The position numbers and the translations under genes are program-made. This document shows positions 1 through 13,206 of a DNA stretch of 64,000 nucleotides, piece after piece (within the stretch, counting starts at the first letter, position 1; each line of letters starts with the position of its first letter). The stretch spans positions 22,031,499-22,095,498 of the forward strand of contig NC_092565.1 of NCBI RefSeq assembly GCF_037975245.1. Reading direction: 5' to 3'. The notes beneath the pieces were generated by a model. That model worked only from the letters and a program-made list of their open reading frames with translations. It was not told the DNA's origin and made no database searches. Source of the DNA: Apostichopus japonicus. Taxonomy: Eukaryota; Echinodermata; Holothuroidea; Aspidochirotida; Stichopodidae.

Positions 1-1547
1 TGAAAAGGTCAGTCGGCAAACACAGAACAGCAGGAAGAGACCCATCAATCCTGTAAAAACGTTATGGTTGCGTGTACCGTACGCATTATTGCGCTATCAT
101 GGAATGACTTTATAACTATTCTTTTGTTTCCGCCCCGTTTTTTCCAACCGCACAGCATTTGCTCGCAATACTTAGCATTGAGGGCTATACTAATATTGAC
201 CTAATTTATTGTCTAAATATGCCTCATAATGCAACATTTGATTTGTTTATATCTGGGGAGGATCCCTCCCCCTACATAAAGGAGTCGACTTCAATGAACC
301 CAGGGCAGCACCCTCTTTTTTATAATTCTTCGTTTGCCTCCAGGCCCTTCCACAAAAGTTCAGTCCCCTACCTTACTCAGTCGGGGATATTTTGAACACC
401 CCCCCCCCACATTGGAAATCCTGTGCATGCAAATGGTGGCAGCTCGGCACTTTTATGGCATTTGCAAATGTCCATCTCATGACAGTTTGAAGTTTTGAAT
501 AGAGGATCAGATATGGCGTACAGTGGATAATGAACCCTTTCGACTGCTCTCCCACCCCCCCTTTCCCTCTCTCTGAGTAATAAAGTTCACAATCAATACA
601 AATCACTAGAATGCTTTAAATTATCTTCAGTTCTCTCTGTTTTCACACCATTTTGAAACATAGTTTTTACTTGTACTCGTTGATATATAAAGCATTATAA
701 AAACCTTTATCTGAAAACATGGCTACGAATCGTGCCAGCCATTTCATGCACCATTCAGGTTAACCCGTTGGCCAGGTTAACCATTGAATGGTTGAAATTG
801 AAATTGTTGAAACTGAAAACTAACATTTTGAGTGTTAATATATATGCTATTTGTGAAGCGAGTGTATAAACACAACCTTACTCAGGATCGATTATGCGGA
901 TCTTCGTCCGACTTTCACACCAGTGACCAATCCATTTTGGGGTTTGCTAAATGGATTTGATGATATTTTGCTATGCAATCATTTTGACATATTGCTGTTA
1001 AATGTCGAGTTACTCATGTACTCAGAGAAGAAATATTTGTATGTTTTAGTCAATTAGATCACAAAAAACATAAACATTTGATGGCATGTTGTGAAGCTTC
1101 CATAATTTCTACTAGAATATTTAACAATAAACTTGGTGGATATTAAGGCCATTGTTTTTTGCCACAAGTTTGAGAAATTTCACATTTCTTTACACGAGAC
1201 GAAAGTTGGATCTGCTTATATAATTCAAGTGAACATTCCTATACCAAAAAGTTGTATTAAATTAGAAAAAAGTATGTAACAAAAATAAAACTGTTAAACG
1301 AAAAATCGTGTTATTCAGAGATTGCTCAGTTAAAAAAAAAATGCTCAAAAGTTGGATTAAAACGAAGAATAAAGATAGGCATATCTCAGAAACGAAACTT
1401 TCTAATCGCAGTCTAATCGCTTCCGGCATGAAAATATACAACGTACTTAATTCATTTCGCATAGGATGAAATTACTTTTTTATTATGTATATATAAATTT
1501 TTATTTATGTATTAATTTAATTAATTTATTAATTAATTTTTATTATG

Positions 1548-1554
<7 letters not shown>
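1..1554. other. intergenic, no supported gene
   Basis: AT-rich sequence with short open frames only. None shows a recognisable domain, splice-linked coding run or codon bias. A C-run near 400 and short homopolymers are the only structure seen. It lies far downstream of the WDR6 3' end. Confidence 0.6.

Positions 1555-1603
<49 letters not shown>
1555..1603. repeat. (TA)n microsatellite
   Basis: An uninterrupted TA run of about 49 bases directly abuts the 3' end of the minus-strand SINE that follows. The same arrangement recurs at other copies of this SINE, so the TA tract probably began as the SINE tail and then expanded. Confidence 0.9.
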
Positions 1604-1609
<6 letters not shown>

Positions 1610-1813
1610 CATAATGAGTTGGAAAATCCAAAACAGTGATAAAACTTCCAGCCTCCACCGGGATTCGAACCCTAATCACTACAGGCTATGGACGCTGATT
1701 GTATGTCCAGAGGTTTAAAACCGGTATAAGGAAGGTCGTAATTCCACTGTAGGCGTTTGTCACCTGTATCGAACAATACTAGTTCTTTTTTGGTGACATA
1801 TTTGCCTTATTAC
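1604..1813 (-). mobile_element. tRNA-derived SINE, copy 1 (internally deleted)
   Basis: Same family as the copies near 9.2-10.0 kb and 18.0 kb. Read on the minus strand it has a head with GTATCGAACAATACTAG-like sequence (in reverse), a tRNA-like segment with a box B like GGTTCGAATCC, and a tail ending in (TA)n. Compared with the 9.47 kb copy, about 35 bases are missing between box A and box B, so the polymerase III promoter is damaged. It encodes no protein. Confidence 0.75.
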
Positions 1814-4800
1814 GGTGCTTGCGAGTTAAACACGTCCACGTGGACAGGGCCGGGGTTAGGTATAGGTTAGAAGGGTATACCCCAGGGGAGGGCGGTGTCA
1901 GGTCTCGGCTCAAGTCGAACTGTAATTCTACTATGTCGCCTGATTACGTTTTGGCCATTCTATCTGTATAAGCTGCTGTCTACTTTGCCTATAGTATACT
2001 CTTAGTTTTAATACTCTGTATAAATCCACTTTATCGTGTGTGTTTTTTACCTGAAGGAGTTGCACTCGAACCTGAATACATGCATAACAATAACTTGAGT
2101 TTCCATGGTTATTCATTAAATTAAACTTTCCTAATTGTTGAAAAATAGTTGAAAAGAAAAGTGCAGAACGAAATTAATTGAAATTTTCTAGATGTGTTTG
2201 AGGGCAAAGACTCCGGCGACAGACAGCAACATTACTTCGAAATTTTACGAATAATTAAAAACAGTTTATCTTGTACAGCGTCTGCATGGATTTTTTTTAT
2301 TTCTTCTCCTTCTCTCACTTTCTTGTTGTTTTTGAAACCTTCATAAAACAGGCTATGATTTGGAGCGTAACACAGATAAGCTATATACAACTATATATCG
2401 AGGAGGCAATTACCAATACTGCAACGGAGACTGGAAGGTGTAACTCCATAAATCCCTTATTTTGAAATGTTGTTAGTTTGTACCCGAAGGATTTATATCT
2501 TTAAAATGAAAAAAAGATAAAAGAAAAGAGGGAACTTTCATCAAAGAAGAAGAAGAGTAAAACAGGAACATCCCGTGGGATTCGATTCTTTCATCTTCTA
2601 GAAACGTTTATTACATTTTTATGTATGTATATAGCCTCAGTACATACAAAAGTCTGAGGGTGCATACAGTTATACATTTGCTCGATACCCTCGATGAATT
2701 AATAAACATATAGTTTGACGTATTGATGTCGTTTTCACAAAATATATGCAATAATATAGAAAATCAGTGCGAAATTAAAGTCTTTACTTGGAGACACAAA
2801 CCCAACCACCATTGTTAATCTATTTGATAGAGATAACTGTCCATGAAACATCTTCCACAATCAGCTATAAGATTATCTTGTTTTCCATTTGTGAGATATC
2901 ACCGAGTTTATGTCACATCACACACAAGGCTGAAAGACATCAAGTCTCAATGTGCGTCATCGAGCCATGCACATGAGCTTTAAGTTTTTTTGTGTGTCTT
3001 TATACAATGTTTATTTTCTGTAATGTAGATGGGTTTGTAACGCTGACTGTCAAAATATTGAACGTCTGAATATAACCTAATGTTGGCATTGGTTTCAATA
3101 TAGACACTGTCAACGTTCTACCTTGACATAATGACCACAAATACAATAAAAATATGAAAGTTTTCAAATCCTAATAGCTCTACGATAATCAAAGATTTAC
3201 AAAATGACAGCCCCAGACACGACTTTATATCTCCCAGCCGGGAGAGGATTTTTCTTCATGGTTTGGAGGAGCTGTTCCTCACACAGATCTCGGTGTTACG
3301 AGCCTAAAATAATCGTTGGGTTTCTGTCCCAGTCTCAACCTTATGTTCTTTTTGTTCGATCCAATTAAGGAGATCCATCTGGCGGAGGAGGGAGTCTCAC
3401 ATGGAGTGGAGAGGGGTGGGGGGGGTACAGTGGTTGTTATATCTGTTGGTATTTTTTTGGTTTTTAAATTTAAAAAAGATACTTGTTATATTTTTATGTA
3501 TAAAAATATCCTCCATATTTTTCCTTCATCTTTTTCAATAAAACTTCAAACGAGACTAAGGTTTCGAATAGTAACATCAACTCCAAAATCTATCGTTTTG
3601 GATTTCGAAAGTGAGGTCAATTTAGAAATGTGTGTTGAAATTTTAATATCGATTTTTTGTTTCTTATGTGACTTTTTCCCCCAACGTGAAAGTGTGTACG
3701 GTATGTTAGGCTATATTAGATAGCTTTCACTTTATGAACAACTACTATATTTTCAGCTATAAAGGGGATTTCCACATGACAGATCACCTAACACTTTTAT
3801 CTTAAAGAGAAAAATATTCAACACCATCTCAATATATCGTCCCTAACTTGATATACTGTTGATTAAATGTTGTTGTTTGTTGACTGACTAAAGCCCTCGA
3901 TTCTTCCAGTGAGTGGATCACGGTAGGTGGTCTGTGATGTCGTCACGGTAGAAGCTAGACTTTCCGTAATAACCTTCTCGTTGGTCACTCCTTGAAATGT
4001 GATGTACATTTGGATTGTTTATTTAGCTGCCAATGTTCTGTTTTTTAAAAAGTTTTCAAAATGAAGTATTTCTTTATAAATGTTATCTATCATATGTTTT
4101 TATATGTTTTTGTATGTTTTTATATGTTTTTATATGTTTTCACATTTTTAGAGATTTTATCTTCCTCTGTGAATTTATATAGTCAAATCTTATAAAGAAA
4201 AACCCAAAAACATGTACAGTGTAATTGCCATGATGACGTTATTCATTGATGACGTCATTCACTTTTTTGTTGCCAGATGCATTAACTTAACTTAGTTCAA
4301 CAATCCGCGTCACACAAAACGTTACCAGAATGTGGTCTTGATCAAGAAATGCAGAAAAGTTCCAGCTTTTCTCTGTTTAGCAATAAACTTCAGCCACCGG
4401 AATATCACTTTAAGGGGGAAAAGGGCCTTTGTTTTAAAATGGATCATTGCCACACATTGGAGACGGTTACGGTACTTTAAAACCTATCTGAGAATCTTTC
4501 CTTCAAGTGTTGCCGATGGCCGGCACTTGGAATTTTATCCAAGACGAAGTACAAGGCCATGATTTGATAGCCTGCAGAAGGGCTCATCCATAAATTAGAG
4601 GCGACTTTTTGGGACTTTTAAGTGGAAATTAAGAGACCTTTTTGAGTGACTGTCCATTAAAGACAAAGGAAACAATAAAAGAAAAGAAAACCCTGGAACC
4701 GTCCATTGAACGTCTCGAGGCTATCTCGAAGGCCGATGTGGAATCCATTCAGCAAACAACTTCACAGCCATTAGTGTTATATAAATCATATTCATAATGA

Positions 4801-5967
4801 AAATACCACCCCCCCCCACCTCCCCTCTCCCTACTGGTACTCCATTGATAATAAATAGAAGACAAAACGATATAGTCTCGTCTGTATATAGCAGGCAAAC
4901 ATTTGACGTGCCACTATATACACGAAGCAAAGTTGCGATGAAATGTATATCAATGTCCATTTATTTATTATTCAAAGAAAAGTTGTTATTAATCTCATAT
5001 CCCGATATATGTGTGACGAACTCCCTATAGACGACATAGACACTCAAAGCTACTATTTCAACCTTAAGGAATGAAAGTCTGTTCTCCAACATTGCTACAC
5101 ATCGCTAACATGATGATATTCATGATTGCCGAAGATATTACGCGACGCAGAAAGATAAACGAAAGAGACAAGATGCGACAATGCGCGCCTCTGTCCAATC
5201 CATACACTGTTTTCGATTAGTAACAGAATATGTGGGAAAGTATTGTAATGCTGCCGGTATATATTATAGAACAGGCAAATAGTATTTAGTGTCCTTATAT
5301 ACGATGTTGTGACATGCAGATGTCTCGTTTCTAATCTACCTAATGTAACATATATGAACGAATAGAGCGAAATAATTGAAGACATTTCTCTCAAGTCACA
5401 AAAAAGTTAAGCCACAAATATGGACTGTCCCCTCCGTCCGCCATATTTTCTCTCCTTGCATACAAAGTAGGATACGTAATCTCTCTTTGCTGCCGTCTGA
5501 TATTTTAAAGATATTAAAAACACCAGTTACGACAAATACTCATTCTCTTTAGTAAACTTTAACAAGATAGTATACGTGGTAACGAAAGGGTAAAAACTCT
5601 AAAAAAGTGCAGGTATTATTATTATTCATTTTTTTTAAGTTTCCGCAATTAAGTCGGAAACATCTTACAAATCCTGTGGCGCTCTACTCAATACAACCAA
5701 ACCGACATCTAGCCTATACCTGAGCGATGACCAGTATACAACTCCATAGTATACTTTTACTGCCTGGAAGTCAGTGACGTGCACAACAATTCGAAGTTGG
5801 AGAGGGTGGGCAAGTTCTAAACCCTCTCTTCGACTGATTAAGGTACTGGGAACCGAAACTGATCCAGGTTTTTATCACGAGGAGGTCGTGTGGTCCTGGG
5901 CTCGTTGAAGCCGATCGAGTCCCATGTGTCTTGAGATCAGTAGAATCTGTATTAAAGCACAACGAAC
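1814..5967. other. intergenic, no supported gene
   Basis: No coding region could be supported. Open frames of 60-135 codons occur by chance in AT-rich sequence and match no family I recognise. A 10-bp tandem repeat lies at 4091-4140 and an 8-bp target duplication marks the right edge. Confidence 0.55.
4091..4140. repeat. 10-bp tandem repeat, five units
   Basis: Five consecutive units of TATATGTTTT, with one or two base changes. Simple minisatellite with no sign of function. Confidence 0.9.
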
Positions 5968-7668
5968 CAGCGACGTAGCCAGGAATTTGAAAGGGGGGGG
6001 GAGCACTTTTTGCGATTGATATGGATTTTCAAAGTTGTAGGCACGACTATCTGAGCGGAGCGCCACCATCGGTTGGCGCGGAGCGTACAAGAAAATTTTT
6101 GGTTTTACAAACCCCCCAGATGGCCGGAAACGGCCCTTCCCGAGTGTTCATTCTGGTTCCCTGGCCTCTTGCTAACTTGAGACACCTCATTCAATATCAC
6201 TTTTAAACCCAAAAAACAAATGAGTTAAAATAGTACGTAATTCAATACTACATAATGTATTTAAAATTAGCAAGGTACATGTACAGAGTAGTCTTACGTT
6301 TAAACTTCTGATACTTATAGATACAAAGATAGGCCTGAAATGTCTTTGATACAACTATAGCCAGTAAATGTCTTTGATACAACTGTAGCTATTAAATGTC
6401 TAATTCAATACTACATAATGTATTTAAAATTAGCAAGGTACACGTACAGAGTAGTCTTACGTTTGAACTTCTGATACTTATAGATACAAAGATAGGCCTG
6501 AAATGTCTTTGATATAACTATAGCCAGTAATTGTCTTTGATATAACTGTAGCTATTAAATGTTTAAGTTAGCCTAATAAGAGAAGGCGAGAGGTATCCGA
6601 CGATTGCAATCTGATGCAAATTTCTCAACTGTTTTCTCAACTGAAATATTATCTGCGTAAACGGGTTCTTAACTAAATGTTAAAAAACTGACAAGATCGG
6701 ATCCTAGTCTTTTTCGGCGGGTAGAGTGTTGAATGAAACGGCACGCGATAGAAATGACAGCCTAGATGACAGAAGAATAGGTCACCTAATTTAGCCATAT
6801 TCTTGCTACGTTCATTTCAATAATTTTTCCTGTCTATAGACTCTTAAACTCGTCCAGCAAGCTTATCGATTTGAATTATGGGTGTTTTTAAAAAAAAGAT
6901 AACTTGGCCAAAAAAAAATGTGTGCCCGGGCCTACAGTGCTACATACTGGCTACGCCCCTGATCATATGATATCATAATGAGCAGATTTTGTTTCCTGTT
7001 TGAATTCTTTTACATATTCTTTTACATAATATATCAGAAAGACAAACAATAGTGCTCTTTTACAATTTTTCCAGTAGGATGATTCTTGTTTATTGTCCAA
7101 TGTCTGGACTTTAATACATTTGACGAACTTAACTGATGGACAATATAAACTTTCATATTTTGTAATATTGCCAGATATGCAGTGGCCTAAAAGCAAATAT
7201 CGTTATCGCAGTGTATTAGCAGTGTAATAATTATTACAGGAAGTGCGTATCACGTACGATTGCTAGCTTAGCTTCATAACATGCTGTTCGTGCAACAACT
7301 TATAAAGAATCATAGAAAGGATGAGAACGAACGTTGTCAACGTTGTTGTGCATACAGTTCGTGACATTCCATAGAGTGCGGTAAGGTAGGCAATATGTAT
7401 TTTATTACACAGTGGCCAACTGTAGGCTTGTAATTGGCTATAAGCTAAATTTAGCTAATTTAATTGCATCTGCCAAACTAAGTAAGTAGTTGAATCAGTA
7501 GGCGTGAATGTTACTACGATTACAATCGAGTTAACGGAGCTGACGAGTATTCAAGATCAAAAGAGCACTGACAAAATACCATGCTAAAAACGGCAGTTTA
7601 AAAAAAAAATCGACACTGAAAGGGGGGTAGCGGTCGCTCCCCCTGCTCCCCCCCTGGCTACGTCCCTG
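5968..7668 (-). mobile_element. hAT-like non-autonomous DNA transposon, copy A
   Basis: A 1.7-kb element whose ends are inverted versions of CAGGGACGTAGCCAGG (15 of 16 bases match between ends). It is flanked by a perfect 8-bp target duplication, CAACGAAC, at 5960-5967 and 7669-7676. An 8-bp duplication and CAGGG-type ends are the signature of the hAT superfamily. Two near-identical copies in the opposite orientation lie at 50945 and 54656. No transposase is encoded, so it would need a transposase supplied elsewhere. It contains a direct duplication of a 163-bp segment (6241 and 6404) and an internal end-like motif at 6947-6961. Confidence 0.9.
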
Positions 7669-7676
7669 CAACGAAC

Positions 7677-9182
7677 TATGTCCATGTGGCCATATACTGA
7701 ACTTCAATAGTCCCCCGCCCCATGCAGGAGTGAGGAGGTGAAAGAGGATGGGGTAGGGGGTGGGAGGCTAGCGATCTTTATACGACTAGCGTAAGTTTAT
7801 CTGAATAAAAATGGTAATATATTACCTCTGTAAATTTGGGGCATGGCAGTTGTCAATGGACAATATACTATAGCTTATGTAGTTTTTATTTTTTCATCTT
7901 CTTCTTCTTGGGAATTTCAATATCAAATGAAAGTCGGAAAGAAAGCCATTCAGTTACTTCAGTATAAGAGGCCACATTTTTAAAAGAAATACGTTTGTTT
8001 GAAGTACAAAATAATAGAGAGACAGAGATAGAGAGAGAGAGAAAGAAAAAACGGCAGTGTGGTCCCCCGGATAATATGCCCAAGGGAAAATACGGTGGGA
8101 TCGCATTTACTTCTATAGGCCTATATAGTTTGATATCGGAATATTGGGTTCAACGTCACTTTAATTGGTCTACTGAGTAACAGTTGACACCAAAACAGTT
8201 AAATAAGGTAGCACCATCTTTAATTACTTGAAGATTGGACTAGAAACGGAGACAGTTATAGTTCCTCAAGATACTGCCGAAGGGGCCTGCAGTGAAGTTT
8301 CAAACATGTCCTTCCTATCCAGGCCAGGTCGACAGAAACTTGATAAGCGAATTGGAAAACACACAGCACACTAAAACATACAAACCTTATCAACGGAAAA
8401 ATACAGAGCAAAACGCAAAACGTCCGATGCGCGGGTAGATTTTTTCTATTTATTCTAAAAGTTCAGTCAAAGAACTGTGATGTGAAGCAAAGAAAACGAA
8501 ATAAACAAAGGAAAACACCTGCATCGCTGGATGGTATTAATCTTGTCAACATGAAACTTTGTTAGCATAACGAGTGTTAGGACATTATAGTGGGAATGAA
8601 TAGATTTTCTGAGTAACTGCAAGTAACCGTCATGTTCCCTAAGACGGGTGATTTAAGAATTTGTTATTTTCTCTCCCCACCCCCCCCCCCCCCAAAAAAA
8701 AGCAAAGGGGATTTCGTGGACAGCTTAAGCCGAAGAAGCAGTAGATTTTTATGACTAAAAACCGTGTGTAGAAATCTAACTTTGAAATATTGAATTCCTG
8801 GCTGCAAAAGAAATACGGAGAAATTGTAGGCTAGTCGTCTTGTCATCAATGGTTGTGAACTGTGCATTCCATATTACAATAAGAGAACTAGAAGCACTGA
8901 TAATGTCATTGTGTTGAGGTTCGTATATAGTCAGCTAGATAAAGCGAGACATCAAGTGCTCTCAAGCTCAGACATGGGGCGACTTCACTGAGCGTCGAAC
9001 GTGACAGTTTGGTTCCAATGAGCAGGAATTGCATCCTGAAAACCATTTAAGTTAAAAGGAGAAAACATATTTCTCATGTTAATATCTTAACCGCTAGAAT
9101 TAGATTTTAAACCCAAACTATTTACTACATTTAAGCAAGTATACAAAAGGGCAAGTAAAAATGGGTTTCGTTAATACAGTAC
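7677..9182. other. intergenic, no supported gene
   Basis: No gene seen. It contains a C/A homopolymer run near 8680 and purine-rich stretches at 7730-7770. Nothing here resembles coding sequence. Confidence 0.55.
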
Positions 9183-9207
9183 TGTATATATATATATATA
9201 TATATAT

Positions 9208-9392
9208 AAAATTGAAAACGTAATGAGTAGGAAAATTCAGACAGTGAAAAAACTTCCAGGGATTCGAACCCGGGCCTCCCGCTTTATATGCGGACACCCT
9301 AACCACTAGGCTGTGGACGCTGATTGTATGTCCGAGGTACGAACCGGTAAGGAAGGTCGTAATTCCACTGTAGGCGCCTGTCACCCGTATCG

Positions 9393-9398
<6 letters not shown>
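9208..9398 (-). mobile_element. tRNA-derived SINE, copy 2
   Basis: On the minus strand this carries a tRNA-like segment with box A (TAGCCTAGTGGTTAGGGTG) and box B (GGTTCGAATCC-like), preceded by a short head and followed by a tail ending in TA repeats. A 5-bp stem TCCGC/GCGGG with a 7-base loop sits where the anticodon arm would be. (TA)n tracts flank it on both sides. It is the most diverged of the three copies in this cluster. Confidence 0.85.

Positions 9399-9468
<70 letters not shown>
9398..9468. repeat. (TA)n microsatellite
   Basis: Roughly 70 bases of pure TA repeat lie between SINE copies 2 and 3. Such a tract is prone to length change and to assembly error. Confidence 0.95.
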
Positions 9469-9472
<4 letters not shown>

Positions 9473-9706
9473 ATCGTAATGAGTTGGAAAATCAAGAACA
9501 GTGAAAAAACTTTCAGCCTCCACCGGGATTCGAACCATGCACGGGCCTTCCGCTCTGTACGCGGACACCCTAACCACTAGGCTATGGACGCTGATTGTAT
9601 GTCCAGAGGTTCGAAACCGGTAAGGAAGGTCGTAATTCCACTGTAGGCGTTTGTCACCTGTATCGAACAATACTAGTTCTGTTTTTGGTGACATATTTTG
9701 CCTTAC
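9469..9706 (-). mobile_element. tRNA-derived SINE, copy 3 (most complete)
   Basis: The longest copy. Read on the minus strand: a head with TTTGGTGACATA (in reverse), a CGAACAATACTAG segment, a tRNA-like body with boxes A and B, and a tail ending GATTTTCAT before TA repeats. The tRNA-like body keeps D-arm, anticodon-arm (TCCGC/GCGGA) and T-arm pairing. Polymerase III transcription is expected for the family but is not shown here. Its first 175 or so bases are essentially identical to copy 4, which implies a recent duplication. Confidence 0.88.
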
Positions 9707-9842
9707 TCTAGAGATCAAACATGATGCTGACCAACTCGAAATCATTTGTGATTCCTAAAGCCGGATCTCGAAAGAGATACTTTGAACAGACTTTATGTTA
9801 ATGCAATGGAGGTAAACGACAAAGGCAAATGAATATATATAA

Positions 9843-10016
9843 ATGAAAATCGTAATGAGTTGGAAAATCAAGAACAGTGAAAAAACTTTCAGCCTCCACC
9901 GGGATTCGAACCATGCACGGGCCTTCCGCTCTGTACGCGGACACCCTAACCACTAGGCTATGGACGCTGATTGTATGTCCAGAGGTTCGAAACCGGTAAG
10001 GAAGGTCGTAATTCCA

Positions 10017-10020
<4 letters not shown>
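9843..10020 (-). mobile_element. tRNA-derived SINE, copy 4 (5' truncated)
   Basis: Essentially identical to copy 3 over about 175 bases, then cut where the head begins and continued by a (TA)n tract. The identity and truncation suggest local duplication through the TA tracts rather than two separate insertions. Confidence 0.87.
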
Positions 10021-10097
<77 letters not shown>

Positions 10098-10100
10098 CAT
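10021..10100. repeat. (TA)n microsatellite
   Basis: About 65 bases of TA repeat followed by interrupted TACATA units. It directly replaces the missing head of SINE copy 4. Confidence 0.92.
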
Positions 10101-12124
10101 ATAGCCAATATACGGCCTATATGAACTTAGGTGTCGACTATGAGTATAGAGAATAAACAATGTAAAACCAACCAAGAAAAACCACGTGCCAGGTATGGGT
10201 GTACAACGATCCGATGTCCAATACAAACGGGAGTTTACTGAGAGAGGTGGAGTGATGCGGTCAAATGGAAATGCAATGGACATGCGATGAACTAATGATT
10301 CTCATGCAGGTCAGACCCTTAGTGTTATATATATATACCGTATACATGTGAAATGAACTATCAAATTGATCCAATTTCCGGCTTCATATATCTTATATGC
10401 CGTTGATGTGACATAAAATATTACAATCGTTTATTTGATTTGGATAAGTGTATTATGCAATAATATGTGACGTCATACATGGACTACATCAACAAATGCT
10501 CCATTAAAGCTGATATGATTATATAAGATTGGAAATATAATGTAACTGTGTAGAAGGGTATTATTTTTGTTCGTTTTATTTTGTAATGATTAATCGACTT
10601 CATCAACCTTAAAAGTGACATCAATTACGTAAGGGTTTAGTAGAATCAGTGGAAAACAATGGAAAACCATACATTTTCATGCATTGTCTATGTGCGATCT
10701 GGGGTAATTATTATGGCACAAAGTTTGATAAGATGAATGAATTTAAAAATTTGATTTCTTCTCAACGGAGCAGGGTTGGAGGAAATACGTTTTTCTTATA
10801 TATTTATTCTTACTTTTTACTAATTTTCGAAATCATCTATTTCCCTATACCTATAACTGAACAACTTGTCATTTACACAGTCAAATCAAACTGTGTGTAA
10901 ATGCTTTATTTACTGCGTGTAACTGGTTTATTTGACCTATAAAAATCTTTACCTTTTTGTTGAAAGACCGGGGAAATTGATTAATTCAATATTATCAACC
11001 CCCAATCATGTATGCTGTACACAAACAAAATATTCCGCTATAAATCTGTGTATTATTGTGATTGTCTCTATATCTAAGCGTACGTCGTTGCAACATAAGA
11101 GAGGAAATGGGTCACTGTGAAGTCTGTATCGTAAAATGAAAGATTTTTTGTTATAAGTATTTCGAAGGTCTTAAGATGCATCTGCATCTCACTCACACAT
11201 ATCTTTTTCATATATTCTGTTTTTCTTCAATTGTGCTTGAATTTCCAATGGAACTATATGGGCTCGTTTTCAATTCCAGTCATATTCTCAATGGAGTTTT
11301 GTCGCGTTGATTTCCCTGCTGTGATAGGTTATACATTTGTTATTAAAGCCCCTATCCTGCGGTATATACAGATACTGTACAAACTCAAACGCATTAACCG
11401 GTGGATAATGTAATTTATGTCTTTCATAATGATTTAGTAACGTTCAAATGTTAATATTTCTTCTACCGGGAAACATGCAAACCAGTTGCCGTTATAAATT
11501 CAAGTTAGATTAGTAGTTTATAATACGAAATGCAGATTAATCAGGATCCGGTGGTTGGGGTGGCCTGGGTGGGGTGTGCACCCCATTTTGAAGCCCCACA
11601 AAAAAAAGTAAGTAGTTATTAATACAATCTTGTGTGGAAAATTAATTTATAAGCTTTATAAAGCCTCATAATGCACCACTTCACGTCTACAATATTTTCC
11701 TGCATGGGAGAGGGACCCATACCCTCCAACCTCCCCCCATCCCATGGCATCCGGCTTCAACGACCCTAGTGCGACACCCCTCTTTTTAGCAACCCATTAT
11801 CTGCCCGTGATAACCAACAGATTAGGAAATTGATTAGGAAAATCATGTATCCCTGCATGTCAGTATAGTTACCGTACTTATTACGACTTGAGAATGTACG
11901 ATAGTTTTAAGCCTCGTAAAGTCTTCCATCCGTTCATTCTGTCCTATTATACGTGTGCCTATATATAATGCTATAGAATTAAGCGTGCCCAATATCAAAT
12001 GCCCAGCAGCCCGTCTGAACGCAATCAATAAATAAATACTCGACGATTCATATCAGAAGAAATAACTCGTATTTGTTTTCAGGTTTAAATTATGTCATTT
12101 TAAAGGAGTGTTCCTTAGATCATC

Positions 12125-12161
<37 letters not shown>

Positions 12162-13206
12162 GGACGATACCACCCATGAATATACCGAGTTCTCGCCAAT
12201 ATCAATATGTCAATGAGCTCTGATCCGATCATGCAGCTGGTTAGGACAATACTTTATTTCATCTTATAGAAATTATAATTTTTTAGACAAAGTTTAAACA
12301 AATATATATGGGATGCTTTAAACAAAGCTTGTGACCTAAGAATAGCCTACTTAGAGAATATGAGTTGTTGACCTAAAATATAATATTTCAAATCTAAATG
12401 AAAGATTTGCTGATGTTACAATCCCAAAGTAAATACTAAGCATTTTCGTCAGACTAAAGTTAGCCCCCCCCCCAAACAAAAAGGCGTACAAAATATCAAT
12501 TTGAAATAGTAAACGATTGTTACTAAGTATTATGAACAAAATGAAATTGAAAGAATTTGAGTTCGCTACTTCGTAAAGACTTATAGGGAACTTTAAATAT
12601 AAAAAAAAACTAGTTCACATGAACACTGAACACACGTAGTTTCCTTAACATCTTTACACATTGGAGATATCGAAATAATAAAAGAATTACGATTCATTAA
12701 AGCATAAAAATGCTCGGTATTTATAACAATTCAATTATATACATTAGGGTATGTTAATATATATATTGGTATGGTTTTACTTTATTTTAAAGCTACGTAA
12801 AACACAGAGCTATTTAACATCTTCCGTGAATTTACGACACAGTACGTAGTAGTGGCTTTTTAACTGCATGCCCTCGTGCTACGGAGATTTCACCACATAT
12901 ATTGTAAACACTTCGTGTGTTTTTGTTTTTTTGGAAATTCATCTTCCATAGATCTACGTTGTCGTGTTATTGATGCCTATATATAACTATGCGTATGTAA
13001 TAAATATAGTTACATATGCGTTACTAAGCAAACGGTTAGCGAGCAGTAAGACGTTCACTTCTCAAAATTAATACTCCTTACTATGAATAAAACAGTACAG
13101 GGGTATGTAAACACAGCTTAATGTATAGTATCTGTGCTGTCCAATGTAGGGAGGAAAGGTAACAGTGAAATCAGTTGCTCATTTGGGGTCTATTATAGCT
13201 GTCTCG
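10101..13206. other. intergenic, no supported gene
   Basis: AT-rich with short chance frames only. A further (TA)n tract lies near 12128-12155 and a C-run near 12466. The block at about 11545-11775, G-rich on the left and C-rich on the right, has the look of a degraded transposon, but I could not define its ends. Confidence 0.55.

Noticed and set aside
3316-3723. 135-codon plus-strand frame
   Set aside because: Low-complexity composition, no domain recognised, no neighbouring exons. Probably chance.
4332-4562. 76-codon plus-strand frame with basic composition
   Set aside because: No recognisable family and no splice-linked partner. Kept out for lack of support.
9299-10283. Protein genes with long alternating Tyr-Ile runs
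   Set aside because: The runs are translations of (TA)n microsatellites fused to SINE sequence.
11545-11775. Possible non-autonomous DNA transposon (G-rich left, C-rich right)
   Set aside because: Looks transposon-like, but I could not find matching inverted ends, a target duplication or a second copy in the window.
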